This document shows positions 9,688 to 18,653 of a DNA stretch of 64,000 nucleotides, piece after piece. Each line of letters starts with the position of its first letter. The first letter of the stretch is position 1. The notes under the pieces were generated by a model. That model saw nothing but the letters and a program-made list of their open reading frames with translations. It did not search any database and had not been told where the DNA came from. Where the stretch lies: assembly GCF_013302895.1 (NCBI RefSeq), contig NZ_VJOK01000001.1, positions 2,345,735-2,409,734 on the forward strand. Direction: 5' to 3'. The stretch is from Streptomyces albus subsp. chlorinus. GTDB lineage: Bacteria > Actinomycetota > Actinomycetes > Streptomycetales > Streptomycetaceae. A program made the translations under genes and the position numbers.

Positions 9688-10047
9688 ATGAGTGACCAGA
9701 GCACGGGCGGACTGGACCCGGAAGACCGCAAGATCGTGACACTGGCGCGCAGCGCCCGCGCCCGCAACGCCGTCCCCGAGGGCGCGGCCGTGCGGGACGA
9801 GACCGGGCGTACGTACGTGGCGGGCTCGGTCGCGCTGCCCTCGCTGCGGCTCTCGGCACTGCGCACGGCGGTGGCCATGGCGGTGGCCTCGGGCGCCAGG
9901 TCGCTGGAGGCGGCGGCCGTCGTCTCCGAGTCCGGGCAGGTGCCCGCGGAAGACCTGGCGACGGTACGGGACCTGGGCGGCCCCGCCACCCCGGTGCTGC
10001 TCGCGGGCCCGGACGGCGAGGTGCACCTGACGGTGACCGCGGGCTGA
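9688..10047 (+). CDS. cytidine deaminase-like protein lacking the catalytic motifs
   Basis: A 119-residue protein that fits the outline of small cytidine deaminases (an A-R-S-A-R-A-R-N-A-V-P-E-G-A-A-V-R-D-E-T-G-R start, then a long helix and a final strand). It lacks both zinc-site signatures of that family: there is no [H/C]-A-E in the helix region (S-L-R-L-S-A-L-R-T-A instead) and no P-C-x-x-C. It contains no Cys at all. It is therefore unlikely to be an active deaminase and may be a structural or regulatory relative. It sits directly upstream of era with its own leaderless-type promoter. The family link is by fold pattern only; the function is unknown. Confidence 0.6.
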   Translation: MSDQSTGGLDPEDRKIVTLARSARARNAVPEGAAVRDETGRTYVAGSVALPSLRLSALRTAVAMAVASGARSLEAAAVVSESGQVPAEDLATVRDLGGPATPVLLAGPDGEVHLTVTAG

Positions 10048-10202
10048 GCGGGGAGGGGACGCACCCCGCAGAGGGCGGGGAACCGCGCGACGAACCGCCG
10101 GGAGGGGTCCCGCGGCCGGAGAGGCCGGGAGGGGCACCCGGGGAGCACTCGCGCCCGGGCGGCGCCGCACCCCGCTCGCCCCGGCCCCGCCACCACGTCA
10201 GG

Positions 10203-10208
10203 GACAAT
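10203..10208 (+). promoter_or_regulatory. -10 hexamer before era (leaderless type)
   Basis: GACAAT ends 7 bases before the ATG at 10216. An earlier in-frame ATG at 10207 overlaps this hexamer, so 10216 is the better start for era. The same GACAAT-7-ATG arrangement precedes hemW. Confidence 0.55.
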
Positions 10209-10215
10209 GGTCGTC

Positions 10216-11190
10216 ATGAACGCTTCTTCCGCCCCCGCCGGCACCACCGAAGGTGGCAAGCCCCACGAGGACCGACCGCACCGGTCGGGCTTCGCCTGCT
10301 TCGTCGGCCGCCCCAACGCGGGCAAGTCGACGCTGACCAACGCGCTGGTGGGCACGAAGGTCGCGATCACCTCCACCCGGCCGCAGACCACCCGGCACAC
10401 GGTGCGCGGCATCGTCCACCGCCCCGACGCGCAGCTCGTGCTGGTGGACACCCCCGGGCTGCACAAGCCGCGCACCCTGCTGGGCGAGCGCCTCAACGAC
10501 GTGGTGCGCACCACATGGGCCGAGGTCGACGTCATCGGCTTCTGCGTGCCGGCCGACCAGAAGATCGGCCCGGGTGACCGGTTCATCGCGGGCGAGCTGG
10601 CCGGGCTGAAGAAGCGGACCCCGAAGATCGCGGTCGTCACCAAGACCGATCTGGTGGGCGCCGACGAGCTGGCCCGGCAGCTGATGGCCGTGGACCGGCT
10701 CGGCAGGGAGCTGGGCATCGAGTGGGCTCAGATCGTCCCGGTCTCGGCCACCGAGGGCACCCAGGTGGAGCTGCTGGCCGACCTGCTGGTGCCGCTGCTG
10801 CCCGAGGGCCCGCCGCTGTACCCGGACGGCGACCTGACGGACGAGCCCGAGCAGGTCATGGTCGCCGAGCTGATCCGCGAGGCCGCGCTGGAGGGCGTAC
10901 GGGACGAGCTGCCGCACTCGATCGCGGTGGTCGTCGAGGAGATGGTGCCCCGCGAGAACCGCCCCGCGGACCGTCCGCTGCTGGACGTCCACGCCAACAT
11001 CTACATCGAGCGCCCCAGCCAGAAGGGCATCGTGATCGGTCCCAAGGGCAAGCGCCTCAAGGAGGTCGGCAGCACCTCGCGCCGCCACATCGAGGCGCTG
11101 CTGGGGACGCCCGTCTTCCTCGACCTGCACGTGAAGGTCGCCAAGGACTGGCAGCGCGACCCCAAGCAGCTGCGCAGGCTGGGTTTCTGA
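10216..11190 (+). CDS. era: GTPase Era
   Basis: A 324-residue GTPase that binds 16S rRNA and assists maturation of the 30S subunit. The N-terminal G domain has G1 G-R-P-N-A-G-K-S-T at residues 31-39, G3 D-T-P-G-L-H and G4 T-K-T-D. The C-terminal KH domain contains the I-G-P-K-G-K-R-L-K-E segment that contacts the rRNA 3' end. The first 24 residues are a disordered extension, common in actinomycetes. The start is set after the GACAAT hexamer. A strong GC hairpin follows the stop, so it is probably a short transcription unit. In this window it joins ybeY, rsmE, rsfS and obgE as ribosome-assembly genes. Confidence 0.95.
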   Translation: MNASSAPAGTTEGGKPHEDRPHRSGFACFVGRPNAGKSTLTNALVGTKVAITSTRPQTTRHTVRGIVHRPDAQLVLVDTPGLHKPRTLLGERLNDVVRTTWAEVDVIGFCVPADQKIGPGDRFIAGELAGLKKRTPKIAVVTKTDLVGADELARQLMAVDRLGRELGIEWAQIVPVSATEGTQVELLADLLVPLLPEGPPLYPDGDLTDEPEQVMVAELIREAALEGVRDELPHSIAVVVEEMVPRENRPADRPLLDVHANIYIERPSQKGIVIGPKGKRLKEVGSTSRRHIEALLGTPVFLDLHVKVAKDWQRDPKQLRRLGF

Positions 11191-11193
11191 GCC

Positions 11194-11221
11194 GGCGGCC
11201 GGGCGTCGCCGCCCGGCCGCC
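11194..11221 (+). terminator. hairpin terminator after era
   Basis: An 11-bp perfect stem (GGCGGCCGGGC pairing with GCCCGGCCGCC) with a 6-base loop begins 4 bases after the era stop. There is no T-run, as is usual for Streptomyces terminators of this kind. Confidence 0.55.
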
Positions 11222-11262
11222 TCCCCTCGCCGGGTGACGGCGGCCTGGGATACGTTCACGGC

Positions 11263-12240
11263 ATGACCGACGAGACCACCCAGCCCGTGCTCACGCTCGA
11301 CGACGTGCGTGCGGCCGCCGCCCGTATCGAGGGCGCGGTCCACCGCACGCCGGTCGTCCGCTCCCGGACGCTCGACCGGCTGGTCGGCGCCGAGGTCTTC
11401 CTCAAGTGCGAGAACCTCCAGCGGGTCGGCGCCTTCAAGTTCCGCGGCGCCTACAACTGGATGGCGCAGCTGACCGCCGAGGAGCGGCGGCGCGGTGTCG
11501 TCGCCTACTCGTCCGGCAACCACGCGCAGGCGGTCGCGCTCGCGGCCCGCGAGTTCGGCACCTCGGCGGTCATCGTCATGCCCGCGGACGCGCCGGCCGC
11601 CAAGCTGGACGCGACGGCCGGGTACGGCGCCGAGGTCGTCACCTACGACCGCTACACCGAGAGCCGGGAGGCGATCGGCGAGAAGATCGCCGCCGAGCGC
11701 GGCCTCACCCTCATCCCGCCCTACGACCACCCGCGCACCATGGCCGGGCAGGGCACGGCCGCGCTGGAGCTGCTGGAGGAGACCGGCGAGCTGGACGCGC
11801 TGCTGGTCCCGGTGGGCGGCGGCGGGCTGATCGCCGGATGCGCCACGGCGGCCAGGGGCCTGTACCCGGACCTCAGGGTGATCGGCGTCGAACCGGAGGC
11901 GGGCGACGACACGGCACGCTCCCTCGCGGCCGGGCGGCGGGTGACGATCGAGGTGCCGCACACCGTCGCGGACGCGCAGACCGCCACGGTGCCCGGCGCG
12001 CTCACCTTCGAGGTCAACCGGCGGCTGGTGGAGGGCGTGGTACTGGTCGGCGACGACGAGCTGCGCACGGCCATGCGGTTCGCCCTGGAGCGGCTCAAGC
12101 TGCTGACCGAGCCCGCCGGCGCCTGCGGCCTGGCCGCGCTGCTCGCGGACCGCGTCGAGCCCCTCCCCCCGCGGGTGGGCGTCATCGTCTCCGGCGGCAA
12201 CATCGGCCTGGAGCGGTTCATCGAGGTGATGGGCGGCTGA
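11263..12240 (+). CDS. threonine/serine dehydratase-like PLP enzyme
   Basis: A 325-residue fold-type II PLP enzyme related to catabolic threonine dehydratase and serine racemase. The PLP-binding Lys is at residue 59 in G-A-F-K-F-R-G-A, S-S-G-N-H-A-Q (about 84-90) holds the substrate carboxylate, and G-G-G-G-L-I-A-G (about 186-193) binds the PLP phosphate. There is no C-terminal ACT domain, so it should not be feedback-inhibited by isoleucine like biosynthetic IlvA. It probably deaminates threonine or serine to the 2-oxoacid. TACGTT at 11251-11256 ends 6 bases before the ATG, so the gene is probably leaderless and independent of era. Exact substrate preference is not decidable from sequence. 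Confidence 0.88.
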   Translation: MTDETTQPVLTLDDVRAAAARIEGAVHRTPVVRSRTLDRLVGAEVFLKCENLQRVGAFKFRGAYNWMAQLTAEERRRGVVAYSSGNHAQAVALAAREFGTSAVIVMPADAPAAKLDATAGYGAEVVTYDRYTESREAIGEKIAAERGLTLIPPYDHPRTMAGQGTAALELLEETGELDALLVPVGGGGLIAGCATAARGLYPDLRVIGVEPEAGDDTARSLAAGRRVTIEVPHTVADAQTATVPGALTFEVNRRLVEGVVLVGDDELRTAMRFALERLKLLTEPAGACGLAALLADRVEPLPPRVGVIVSGGNIGLERFIEVMGG

Positions 12241-12267
12241 CCGGGCGGCTGGGGCGGCCGCGCGGTC

Positions 12268-13188
12268 TCAGCGCCGCTTGGGCACCGGCACCCGCGTCAG
12301 GTCCCGCGCCGCCGTCAGCCCGCCCTCGAACCCGGCGGAGCGGGCCTCGGCCGCGAACAGCTCCGTGTCCTGGTAGCGCTGCGAGAAGTGGGTCAGCACC
12401 AGGTGCCGCACCCCCGACTCGGCGGCGACCCGGCCCGCCTGATACGCCGTCAGGTGTCCGGAGATCTCGGCCAGTTCCGTGTCCGCCCGCAGGAACGTGG
12501 ACTCGATGACGAGCATGTCGCAGCCCTCGGCCAGCTCGTACACCCCGTCGCACAGCCGGGTGTCCATCACGAAGGCGAACCGCTGACCGGGCCGCGGCTC
12601 GCTGACCTCCTCCAGCCGCACCCCGCGCAGCTCCCCCTCCCGCTGGAGACGCCCCACGTCGGGACCGGCGATCCCGGCCGCCGCCAGCCGCTCGGGCAGC
12701 ATCCGGCGGGCGTCCGGCTCCACCAGCCGGTAGCCGAACGCCTCGACGCGGTGGGAGAGTTGCCGGGCCTCCAGGGTGAACGGCAGTCCGGGCTCCTCCG
12801 CGCCGCCGCCGATCACGCCCGGCCCGGTCACGGGCGCCTCGCGCAGCGCCACCGTGTCGTGGAAGGGGGTGGCGTGCCGCAGCCGCTCGAAGTAGTGGCG
12901 CCCGCTCGCCGGGAAGTGCACCGGCACCTCGTGCGGCACCCCGTCGAGGCTCAGGTGCTGGATGACGCCGGGCAGCCCCAGCGTGTGGTCGCCGTGGAAG
13001 TGCGTCAGGCAGATCCGGGTGAGGTCGTGCGCGGCGATGGAGGTGTGCAGCATCTGCCGCTGGGTGCCCTCACCCGGGTCGAACAGGATGCCCTCGCCGT
13101 CCCACAGCAGGACGTACCCGTTGTGGTTGCGCTCCCGGGTGGGCACCTGGCTGGCCGTGCCCAGCACGACCAGTTCCCGCACGGACAA
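12268..13188 (-). CDS. rnz: ribonuclease Z (tRNA 3' processing)
   Basis: A 306-residue metallo-beta-lactamase-fold nuclease of the RNase Z type, which removes 3' trailers from tRNA precursors lacking encoded CCA. The metal site H-F-H-G-D-H is at residues 63-68, with G-T-A-S-Q-x-P and D-P-G-E-G-T-Q-R-Q upstream and the later H-L-T-A and L-T-H-F-S-Q-R-Y signatures also present. Both tRNA-Ala genes in this window lack an encoded CCA, so they are the type of substrate it would act on. The start is a TTG at 13188 giving the usual [11 protein letters not shown]-terminus; a GTG at 13182 is an alternative. The HIT gene ends 6 bp upstream, suggesting co-transcription. Confidence 0.9.
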   Translation of the reverse strand: MSVRELVVLGTASQVPTRERNHNGYVLLWDGEGILFDPGEGTQRQMLHTSIAAHDLTRICLTHFHGDHTLGLPGVIQHLSLDGVPHEVPVHFPASGRHYFERLRHATPFHDTVALREAPVTGPGVIGGGAEEPGLPFTLEARQLSHRVEAFGYRLVEPDARRMLPERLAAAGIAGPDVGRLQREGELRGVRLEEVSEPRPGQRFAFVMDTRLCDGVYELAEGCDMLVIESTFLRADTELAEISGHLTAYQAGRVAAESGVRHLVLTHFSQRYQDTELFAAEARSAGFEGGLTAARDLTRVPVPKRR

Positions 13189-13194
13189 CCCGCG

Positions 13195-13578
13195 TCACCC
13201 GGGCGGCCATTCGAGGCCGCGGCCCCCGAGGACGTGCGCGTGCGCGTGGAACACCGTCTGCCCGGCCCCCGCGCCGGTGTTGAAGACCACCCGGTAGCCG
13301 GTGCCGGGGCCGCCGTGGGCCGCCGCGATCTTCTCCTCCGCGGCCACCTCGCCCGCCTCGCGGATCACATCCGCGATCAGCTGCGGCTCGGCGGCGGCCA
13401 GGGTCGCCGCGTCGGGGTAGTGCGCCTTCGGGATCACCAGGACGTGGGTGGGAGCCTGCGGGTTGATGTCGCGGAAGGCGACCGTCGTCCCGGTCTCCCG
13501 CACCAGCGTCGCGGGCACCTCACCCGCGACGATCTTGCAGAACAGGCAGTCCTGCTCCGGTTCACCGTTGGAAGCCAT
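13195..13578 (-). CDS. HIT-family nucleotide hydrolase/transferase
   Basis: A 127-residue histidine-triad protein. Near the C-terminus it has the motif H-A-H-A-H-V (His at 111, 113 and 115), which is the catalytic triad of HINT-type nucleoside phosphoramidases and AP4A-cleaving relatives. C-L-F-C-K-I near residue 11 and I-N-P-Q-A-P-T-H-V-L-V-I-P-K near 38 are typical of the HINT branch. It probably hydrolyses adenylated small molecules such as AMP-lysine in the cytoplasm. TACCAT at 13585-13590 (minus strand) ends 6 bases before the ATG, indicating a leaderless start. It is followed by rnz after 6 bp in the same direction. Confidence 0.9.
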   Translation of the reverse strand: MASNGEPEQDCLFCKIVAGEVPATLVRETGTTVAFRDINPQAPTHVLVIPKAHYPDAATLAAAEPQLIADVIREAGEVAAEEKIAAAHGGPGTGYRVVFNTGAGAGQTVFHAHAHVLGGRGLEWPPG

Positions 13579-13620
13579 GCCGGGATGGTACCCGAGCCCC
13601 TGCCGGCGGCAGGGCCCGAA

Positions 13621-14358
13621 TCATCCCCAGCGCCCGCACCGGGCCAGCACCACGGCCGCCGCCGCCGTCCCGGCCGTGGAGGTCCGCAGCACGCTCGGCC
13701 CCAGCCGCAACGGCCGCGCCCCGGCGCCCCCGAACAGCTCCAGCTCCTCCGGCGCGACCCCGCCCTCGGGCCCGACCACCAGCACGATCTCCCCCTCCGC
13801 CGGCAACCCGGCCGCCGCGAGCGGCGAACCGCCCTCCTCGTGCAGCACCCCGGCGAAGTCGGCGGACTCCAGCAGGGCCGCGACCCGACGCGACGACGCG
13901 AGGTCCGCCACCTGGGGGAACCGCAGCCGCCGCGCCTGCTTCCCGGCCTGACGCGCCGTACTCCGCCACTTGGCGAGCGACTTGGCACCGCGCTCGCCCT
14001 TCCACCGGGTGACGGCCCGCGACGCGGCCCACGGCACGATGACGTCCACTCCCGTCTCGGTCATCGTCTCGACCGCCAACTCCCCCCGGTCGCCCTTGGG
14101 TAGAGCCTGGACGACGGTGATCCTCGGCTGCGGCTCCGGCTCGGTGCGGACCTCTCCGACGGCGACCTCCAGCCGGTCCTTGCCCTCGACGGCGGTCACG
14201 CTCCCGAAGGCGCCGGTGCCCGCGCCGTCGGTCAGGACGACCTCCTCCCCGGGCCGCAGCCGCCGCACCGAGACGGCGTGCCGCCCCTCGGGCCCGTCCA
14301 GCACTACCGTGCCGGTCCGCAGCAGTTCCGGGCCGGCGAGGAAGACGGGCGCGCTCAT
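13621..14358 (-). CDS. rsmE: 16S rRNA (uracil1498-N3)-methyltransferase RsmE
   Basis: A 245-residue SPOUT-class methyltransferase. RsmE methylates N3 of U1498 in 16S rRNA using S-adenosylmethionine. The N-terminal PUA-like part (about 1-75) contains H-A-V-S-V-R-R-L-R-P-G-E, and the C-terminal knot has the signature V-V-G-P-E-G-G-V-A-P-E-E-L and L-R-L-G-P-S-V-L-R-T-S-T-A, both diagnostic. The start ATG overlaps the stop of the upstream flavoprotein gene (ATGA), so the two are translationally coupled. In many actinomycetes rsmE sits near dnaJ and hrcA as here. Length is normal. Confidence 0.92.
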   Translation of the reverse strand: MSAPVFLAGPELLRTGTVVLDGPEGRHAVSVRRLRPGEEVVLTDGAGTGAFGSVTAVEGKDRLEVAVGEVRTEPEPQPRITVVQALPKGDRGELAVETMTETGVDVIVPWAASRAVTRWKGERGAKSLAKWRSTARQAGKQARRLRFPQVADLASSRRVAALLESADFAGVLHEEGGSPLAAAGLPAEGEIVLVVGPEGGVAPEELELFGGAGARPLRLGPSVLRTSTAGTAAAAVVLARCGRWG

Positions 14359-15437
14359 GAGAGGGCCTCCCGGGCGGCGGTCAGCTCCGCCGCCAGGGTC
14401 TCCACCAGCTCCCCCGCGGGCAGCTCGCGGGCCAGCCGGTGCCCCTGCCCCGCCCACAGCGCCATCGCCTGCGGATCACCCGCCTCGGCCGCGGCCCTGC
14501 GGAGCCCGGCCGTCAACTGGTGGACCTGGGGGTAGGCGGCGGGCGCGTACGGGCCGTGCTCGCGCAGGAAGCGGTTGACCAGGCCGCGCGCCGGACGGCC
14601 GGAAAAAGCGCGGGTCAACTCCGTACGGGTGAACAGCGGATCGGTCATGGCCCGCTTGTGCAGCGGGTGTGCGCCCGACTCGGGCGTCACCAGGAAGGCG
14701 GTGCCCAGTTGCGCGGCCACCGCGCCCGCCGCCAGCACCGCGGCGATCTGTCCGCCGCGCATCAGCCCGCCCGACGCGATGAGCGGCAGCCGCACGGCCT
14801 CCCTCACCTGGGCGATGAGCGTCAGCAGCCCGACGCCGGCGCTGCCCGGTTCGTCCCGCGGGTCGTCGCGATGCGTGCCTTGGTGGCCGCCGGCCTCGAC
14901 GCCCTGGAGGCACACCGCACCGGCACCCGCCTCCTGCGCGGCCCGCGCCTCCGCCACGGACGTCGCCGTGACGACCGTGCGGGTGCCCAGCCTCGCGAAC
15001 CGCTCCAGCACCTCCCCCGCAGGGCAGCCGAAGGTGAAGGAGACCATCGGCACCGGGTCGTCGTAGAGGATCGCGAGCTTCGCCTCGTACGCGTCGTCCG
15101 TGGTGCCCCCGGTCTCACCCAGCTGTGTCCCGTACCTGGTGGCCTCGTCCGCGAGCCGTTCGCGGTAGACGTCAATCGCGGCCGGGTCCGCGGTGCCGGG
15201 CTGCGGCATGAAGAGGTTGACCCCGAACGGGCGGCCGGTGAGCCGCCGCACCTGCCTGACCTCCTCGTACATCGCCTCCGGCGTCTTGTAGCCGGCGGCC
15301 AGGAAGCCCAGGCCGCCCGCCTCGCTCACGGCCGCGGCCAGCCCAGGACAGGAGGCCCCGCCGGCCATCGGTGCCTGGATGACGGGGTGCGTGAGCAACG
15401 CGGTCGGCTCGAAGACCGAAGACGACGAGGTGGACAT
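14355..15437 (-). CDS. nitronate monooxygenase-like FMN protein
   Basis: A 360-residue TIM-barrel flavoprotein of the nitronate monooxygenase / 2-nitropropane dioxygenase family. It has P-V-I-Q-A-P-M-A-G-G near residue 17, G-V-E-A-G-G-H-Q-G-T near 170 and A-S-G-G-L-M-R-G near 210, which form the FMN phosphate and substrate pocket. It may detoxify propionate-3-nitronate or act as a related FMN-dependent oxidase. The ATG at 15437 is chosen because CAGGAT (minus strand, 15444-15449) ends 6 bases upstream, a leaderless pattern; a GTG two codons earlier is the alternative. It overlaps rsmE by 4 bp. True substrate unknown. Confidence 0.85.
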   Translation of the reverse strand: MSTSSSSVFEPTALLTHPVIQAPMAGGASCPGLAAAVSEAGGLGFLAAGYKTPEAMYEEVRQVRRLTGRPFGVNLFMPQPGTADPAAIDVYRERLADEATRYGTQLGETGGTTDDAYEAKLAILYDDPVPMVSFTFGCPAGEVLERFARLGTRTVVTATSVAEARAAQEAGAGAVCLQGVEAGGHQGTHRDDPRDEPGSAGVGLLTLIAQVREAVRLPLIASGGLMRGGQIAAVLAAGAVAAQLGTAFLVTPESGAHPLHKRAMTDPLFTRTELTRAFSGRPARGLVNRFLREHGPYAPAAYPQVHQLTAGLRRAAAEAGDPQAMALWAGQGHRLARELPAGELVETLAAELTAAREALS

Positions 15438-15547
15438 GGCCACATCCTGTCACGCGGCCCCCGCACGGGTTCCGCGCTGTCCTGGGTACGGCCGGTGCGT
15501 GGGTGCCCACAAGTGGCGAGCACCCAGGCCGCATCGGCCGCCCGGCC

Positions 15548-16678
15548 TCAACGCCCGTTGAACGCGTCCTTCAGGCGGGAGAACAGGCCCTGCTGCCCCG
15601 GTTGGAACTGGCCGGTGGGGCGTTCCTCGCCGCGGAGTTTGGCGAGGCGTCGCAGGAGTTCCTCCTGCTCCGGCTCCAGCTTGGTGGGGGTCGTCACCTC
15701 GACGTGGACGATCAGCTGGCCGCGTCCGCCCCCGCGCAGGTGGGTGATGCCGCGCTCGTGGAGCGGGATCGACTGCCCGGACTGGGTGCCGGGGCGGATG
15801 TCCACCTCTTCCATGCCGTCCAGCGTCTCCAGCGGCACCTTGGTGCCGAGGGCCGCGGCCGTCATCGGGATGGTCACCGTGCAGTGCAGGTCGTCGCCGC
15901 GGCGCTGGAAGACCGGGTGCGCGTTCTCGTGGATCTCCACGTACAGGTCGCCCGCCGGGCCGCCGCCCGGACCGACCTCGCCCTCGCCGGCGAGCTGGAT
16001 GCGGGTGCCGTTGTCGACGCCCGCGGGGATCTTCACCGTCAGGCTGCGCCGCGAGCGCACACGGCCGTCGCCCGCGCACTCCGGGCAGGGCGTGGGCACC
16101 ACGGTGCCGAAGCCCTGGCACTGGGGGCAGGGGCGGGACGTCATGACCTGGCCCAGGAAGGAGCGGGTGACCTGGGAGACCTCGCCGCGACCGCGGCACA
16201 TGTCACAGGTCTGCGCCGAGGTGCCGGGCGCGGCGCCCTCCCCGTTGCAGGTGTTGCAGACGATGGCGGTGTCGACCTGGATGTCCTTGGTGGTGCCGAA
16301 CGCGGCCTCCTCCAGGTCGATGTCCAGGCGGATCATGGCGTCCTGGCCGCGGCGGGTGCGCGAGCGGGGGCCGCGCTGGGCCGCCGTGCCGAAGAACGCG
16401 TCCATGATGTCGCTGAAGTTGCCGAAGCCCCCGAAGCCGCCGGCGCCGGCACCCGCCGCGCCCGAGGCGGGATCCCCGCCCAGGTCGTAGACCTGCTTCT
16501 TCTGCGGGTCGGAGAGCACCTCGTAAGCGGTGTTGATCTCCTTGAACCGCTCCTGGGTCTTCGGGTCCGGATTGACGTCCGGGTGCAACTCGCGCGCGAG
16601 CCGGCGGAACGCCTTCTTGATCTCGTCCTGCGAGGCGTCGCGCTGCACACCGAGGACCGCGTAGTAGTCCGTCGCCAC
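15548..16678 (-). CDS. dnaJ: chaperone DnaJ (second-copy type, with HrcA)
   Basis: A 376-residue full-length DnaJ co-chaperone. The J domain (1-70) has H-P-D at residues 32-34 for stimulating DnaK ATPase. A short Gly/Ala-rich region follows (about 75-105). The zinc-finger domain has four C-x2-C-x-G-x-G repeats ([32 protein letters not shown]), and the C-terminal substrate domains complete the protein. The GTG start directly follows the hrcA stop (TAA then GTG) with GGAG 6 bases upstream, so hrcA and dnaJ form one heat-shock operon. It should be under CIRCE/HrcA control, apart from the dnaK operon copy elsewhere in Streptomyces. Confidence 0.95.
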   Translation of the reverse strand: MATDYYAVLGVQRDASQDEIKKAFRRLARELHPDVNPDPKTQERFKEINTAYEVLSDPQKKQVYDLGGDPASGAAGAGAGGFGGFGNFSDIMDAFFGTAAQRGPRSRTRRGQDAMIRLDIDLEEAAFGTTKDIQVDTAIVCNTCNGEGAAPGTSAQTCDMCRGRGEVSQVTRSFLGQVMTSRPCPQCQGFGTVVPTPCPECAGDGRVRSRRSLTVKIPAGVDNGTRIQLAGEGEVGPGGGPAGDLYVEIHENAHPVFQRRGDDLHCTVTIPMTAAALGTKVPLETLDGMEEVDIRPGTQSGQSIPLHERGITHLRGGGRGQLIVHVEVTTPTKLEPEQEELLRRLAKLRGEERPTGQFQPGQQGLFSRLKDAFNGR

Positions 16679-17695
16679 TTATGACTCCGCCAGGATCTGT
16701 CCGACGTACCGTGCCACTGCGCGTACAGCTCCCATCGTTCCGGGGTAGTCCATGCGGGTCGGTCCGACCACGCCGAGTTTGGCGACTGCTTCGTCGCCCG
16801 AACCGTAGCCGACCGAGACGACCGATGTGGAACTCAGTCCCTCGTGCTGGTTCTCATGCCCGATGCGTACGGTCATACCCGGGTCCTTGGCCTCGCCGAG
16901 GAGTTTGAGGAGGACGACCTGCTCCTCCAGTGCCTCCAGGACCGGCCGGATGGTCAGCGGGAAGTCGTGCGCGAAGCGGGTGAGGTTGGCGGTGCCGCCG
17001 ATCATCAACCGCTCCTCGGTCTCCTCGACCAGGGTCTCCAGCAAGGTGGCCAGCACGGCCTGGATGGTCCCTCGGTCGTCCACGTCGAACGCCTCGGGCA
17101 GGTCCTGCACCAGGGAGGGGACCTCGGTGAAACGCTCACCGACGACGCGGCTGTTGAGGCGGGCGCGCAGGTCCGCCAGCACCGTCTCGCCGATCGGCGC
17201 CGGGCAGTCGATCATCCGCTGCTCGACGCGGCCGGTGTCGGTGATCAGCACCAGCATCAGCCGCGCGGGCGCCAGCCCCAGCAGCTCCACGTGCCGCACC
17301 GTCGAACGCGTCAGCGACGGATACTGCACGACGGCCACCTGCCGGGTGAGCTGCGCCAGCAGCCGCACCGTGCGCCCCACCACGTCGTCGAGATCGACGG
17401 CGCCCTCCAGGAAGTTCTGGATGGCGCGCCGCTCCGGCGGCGACAGCGGCTTGACACCGGCGAGCTTGTCGACGAAGAGCCGGTACCCCTTGTCCGTGGG
17501 GATACGGCCCGCGCTGGTGTGGGGCTGCGCGATGTAGCCCTCCTCCTCCAGCGCCGCCATGTCGTTGCGGACGGTGGCGGGCGACACCTTCAGGTTGTGC
17601 CGCTCGGTGAGCGCCTTGGAGCCCACCGGCTCCTCGGTGCCCACGTAGTCCTGGACGATGGCGCGGAGCACCTCAAGTCGACGCTCGCTGAGCAT
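16679..17695 (-). CDS. hrcA: heat-inducible transcription repressor HrcA
   Basis: A 338-residue repressor that binds CIRCE operators upstream of chaperone genes and is kept active by GroEL in known systems. The N-terminal winged helix (about 1-85) contains [15 protein letters not shown] and the highly conserved [13 protein letters not shown]. The C-terminal part has the GAF-like dimerisation domain ending in G-P-x-R-M-D-Y. Length is typical. A CIRCE element lies 55 bp upstream, so the gene is autoregulated. Its stop codon abuts the dnaJ start. The ATG at 17695 gives the usual M-L-S-E-R-R N-terminus. Confidence 0.96.
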   Translation of the reverse strand: MLSERRLEVLRAIVQDYVGTEEPVGSKALTERHNLKVSPATVRNDMAALEEEGYIAQPHTSAGRIPTDKGYRLFVDKLAGVKPLSPPERRAIQNFLEGAVDLDDVVGRTVRLLAQLTRQVAVVQYPSLTRSTVRHVELLGLAPARLMLVLITDTGRVEQRMIDCPAPIGETVLADLRARLNSRVVGERFTEVPSLVQDLPEAFDVDDRGTIQAVLATLLETLVEETEERLMIGGTANLTRFAHDFPLTIRPVLEALEEQVVLLKLLGEAKDPGMTVRIGHENQHEGLSSTSVVSVGYGSGDEAVAKLGVVGPTRMDYPGTMGAVRAVARYVGQILAES

Positions 17696-17749
17696 GGCGC
17701 ACACCTCCCGTCCGGCCGCTGGTCTGGAGCCCCGTTCCCTGGCGGTCTC

Positions 17750-17774
17750 TGGCACTCTTCGTGCCTGAGTGCCA
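17750..17774. promoter_or_regulatory. CIRCE operator upstream of hrcA
   Basis: TGGCACTC-N9-GAGTGCCA: 8-bp perfect inverted arms separated by 9 bases, matching the CIRCE core GCACTC-N9-GAGTGC. It lies 55 bp upstream of the hrcA start and just downstream of the promoter -10, where bound HrcA would block transcription. Confidence 0.92.
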
Positions 17775-17786
17775 AGTCCCTGAGCC

Positions 17787-17817
17787 AGTGTACGGCCGGT
17801 CACCACGGCCAGGGCAA
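17787..17817 (-). promoter_or_regulatory. hrcA-dnaJ promoter
   Basis: On the minus strand TTGCCC (17812-17817) and TACACT (17787-17792) are 19 bases apart. The -10 fits TANNNT and the predicted start falls next to the CIRCE element, consistent with repression at initiation. Confidence 0.5.
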
Positions 17818-17898
17818 GGGCCGCCTGATCGCTTGCCCCGACCGTACCGTGCGGCAGCCCGCGGAGCGCCCCTCCTGTGCTGCCGTTAGCGTCGTCCC

Positions 17899-18648
17899 AT
17901 GCAGGCGCATGGGGAAGACACACGGCACGGACAGCCGCCGGCCGGCGCCGCCCGCTGGGAGCGCCTGGCGCCCGGGGTGCTGCGGCGCAGGCTCCCGGAG
18001 TGGGACGCGACGGTGGGGGCGGTCGGCGGGGACGAGGAGGTGCTGGTGATCGACACCGGGTCCTCGCTGCGGGAGGGCGCCGGGATCCGCGCCGAGGTCA
18101 CCGCCCTGCTGGGCCGCCCGGTGACGCGGGTCGCCCTCACCCACCCGCACTTCGACCACGTCCTCGGCACGGCCGTCTTCTCCGGCGCCCAGGTGTACGC
18201 GGCCGTGGGCGTGGCCGAGCACCTCGCACGCGGCGCCGAGGCGCTGCGGGACGACGCCGTGGCGCACGGCCTGCCCGAGGACGAGGCCGCGGAGGCCGCC
18301 GACGTCCTGGTGCGCCCCCACCATCCGGTCAGCGGGCAGCTGACCCTCGGCCTGGGCGGCCGCGAGGCGGTCCTCCTCAACGCCGGCCCCGCCCACACCG
18401 GGCACGACCTGGCCGTCCTGGTACCCGGCTCCCCCGATGTCGTCTTCTGCGGCGACCTGGTGGAGGAGTCCGGCGAGCCCCAGGCCGGACCCGACGCCCA
18501 CCCCGGCCGCTGGCCCGCCGCCCTCGACCGGCTGCTCGCCCTGGGCGGCGAGGACGCGCTGTACGTCCCAGGACACGGCGCCGTCGTGGACGCCGCCTTC
18601 GTCCGCGCCCAACGGGACCGGCTGGCAGGGCGCTTCACGGCACAATGA
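17899..18648 (+). CDS. metallo-beta-lactamase-fold hydrolase
   Basis: A 249-residue MBL-fold protein. The metal-binding H-P-H-F-D-H is at residues 82-87, with I-D-T-G upstream, A-G-P-A-H-T-G-H-D providing the next His, C-G-D-L-V-E the bridging Asp and P-G-H-G the last His. The set is complete, so a hydrolase activity is likely, but the substrate cannot be assigned (the superfamily includes thioesterases, lactonases and nucleases). TAGCGT (17887-17892) ends 6 bases before the ATG, a leaderless-type start. The gene is divergent from hrcA and its stop overlaps an in-frame ATG of the DUF3097 gene, so those two are probably co-transcribed. Confidence 0.82.
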   Translation: MQAHGEDTRHGQPPAGAARWERLAPGVLRRRLPEWDATVGAVGGDEEVLVIDTGSSLREGAGIRAEVTALLGRPVTRVALTHPHFDHVLGTAVFSGAQVYAAVGVAEHLARGAEALRDDAVAHGLPEDEAAEAADVLVRPHHPVSGQLTLGLGGREAVLLNAGPAHTGHDLAVLVPGSPDVVFCGDLVEESGEPQAGPDAHPGRWPAALDRLLALGGEDALYVPGHGAVVDAAFVRAQRDRLAGRFTAQ

Positions 18649-18653
18649 CCGGC

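Noticed and set aside
18645..18653. ATG at 18645 as start of the DUF3097 gene
   Set aside because: It overlaps the upstream stop but also the CACAAT -10; the ATG at 18654 has the leaderless spacing. The choice remains open.
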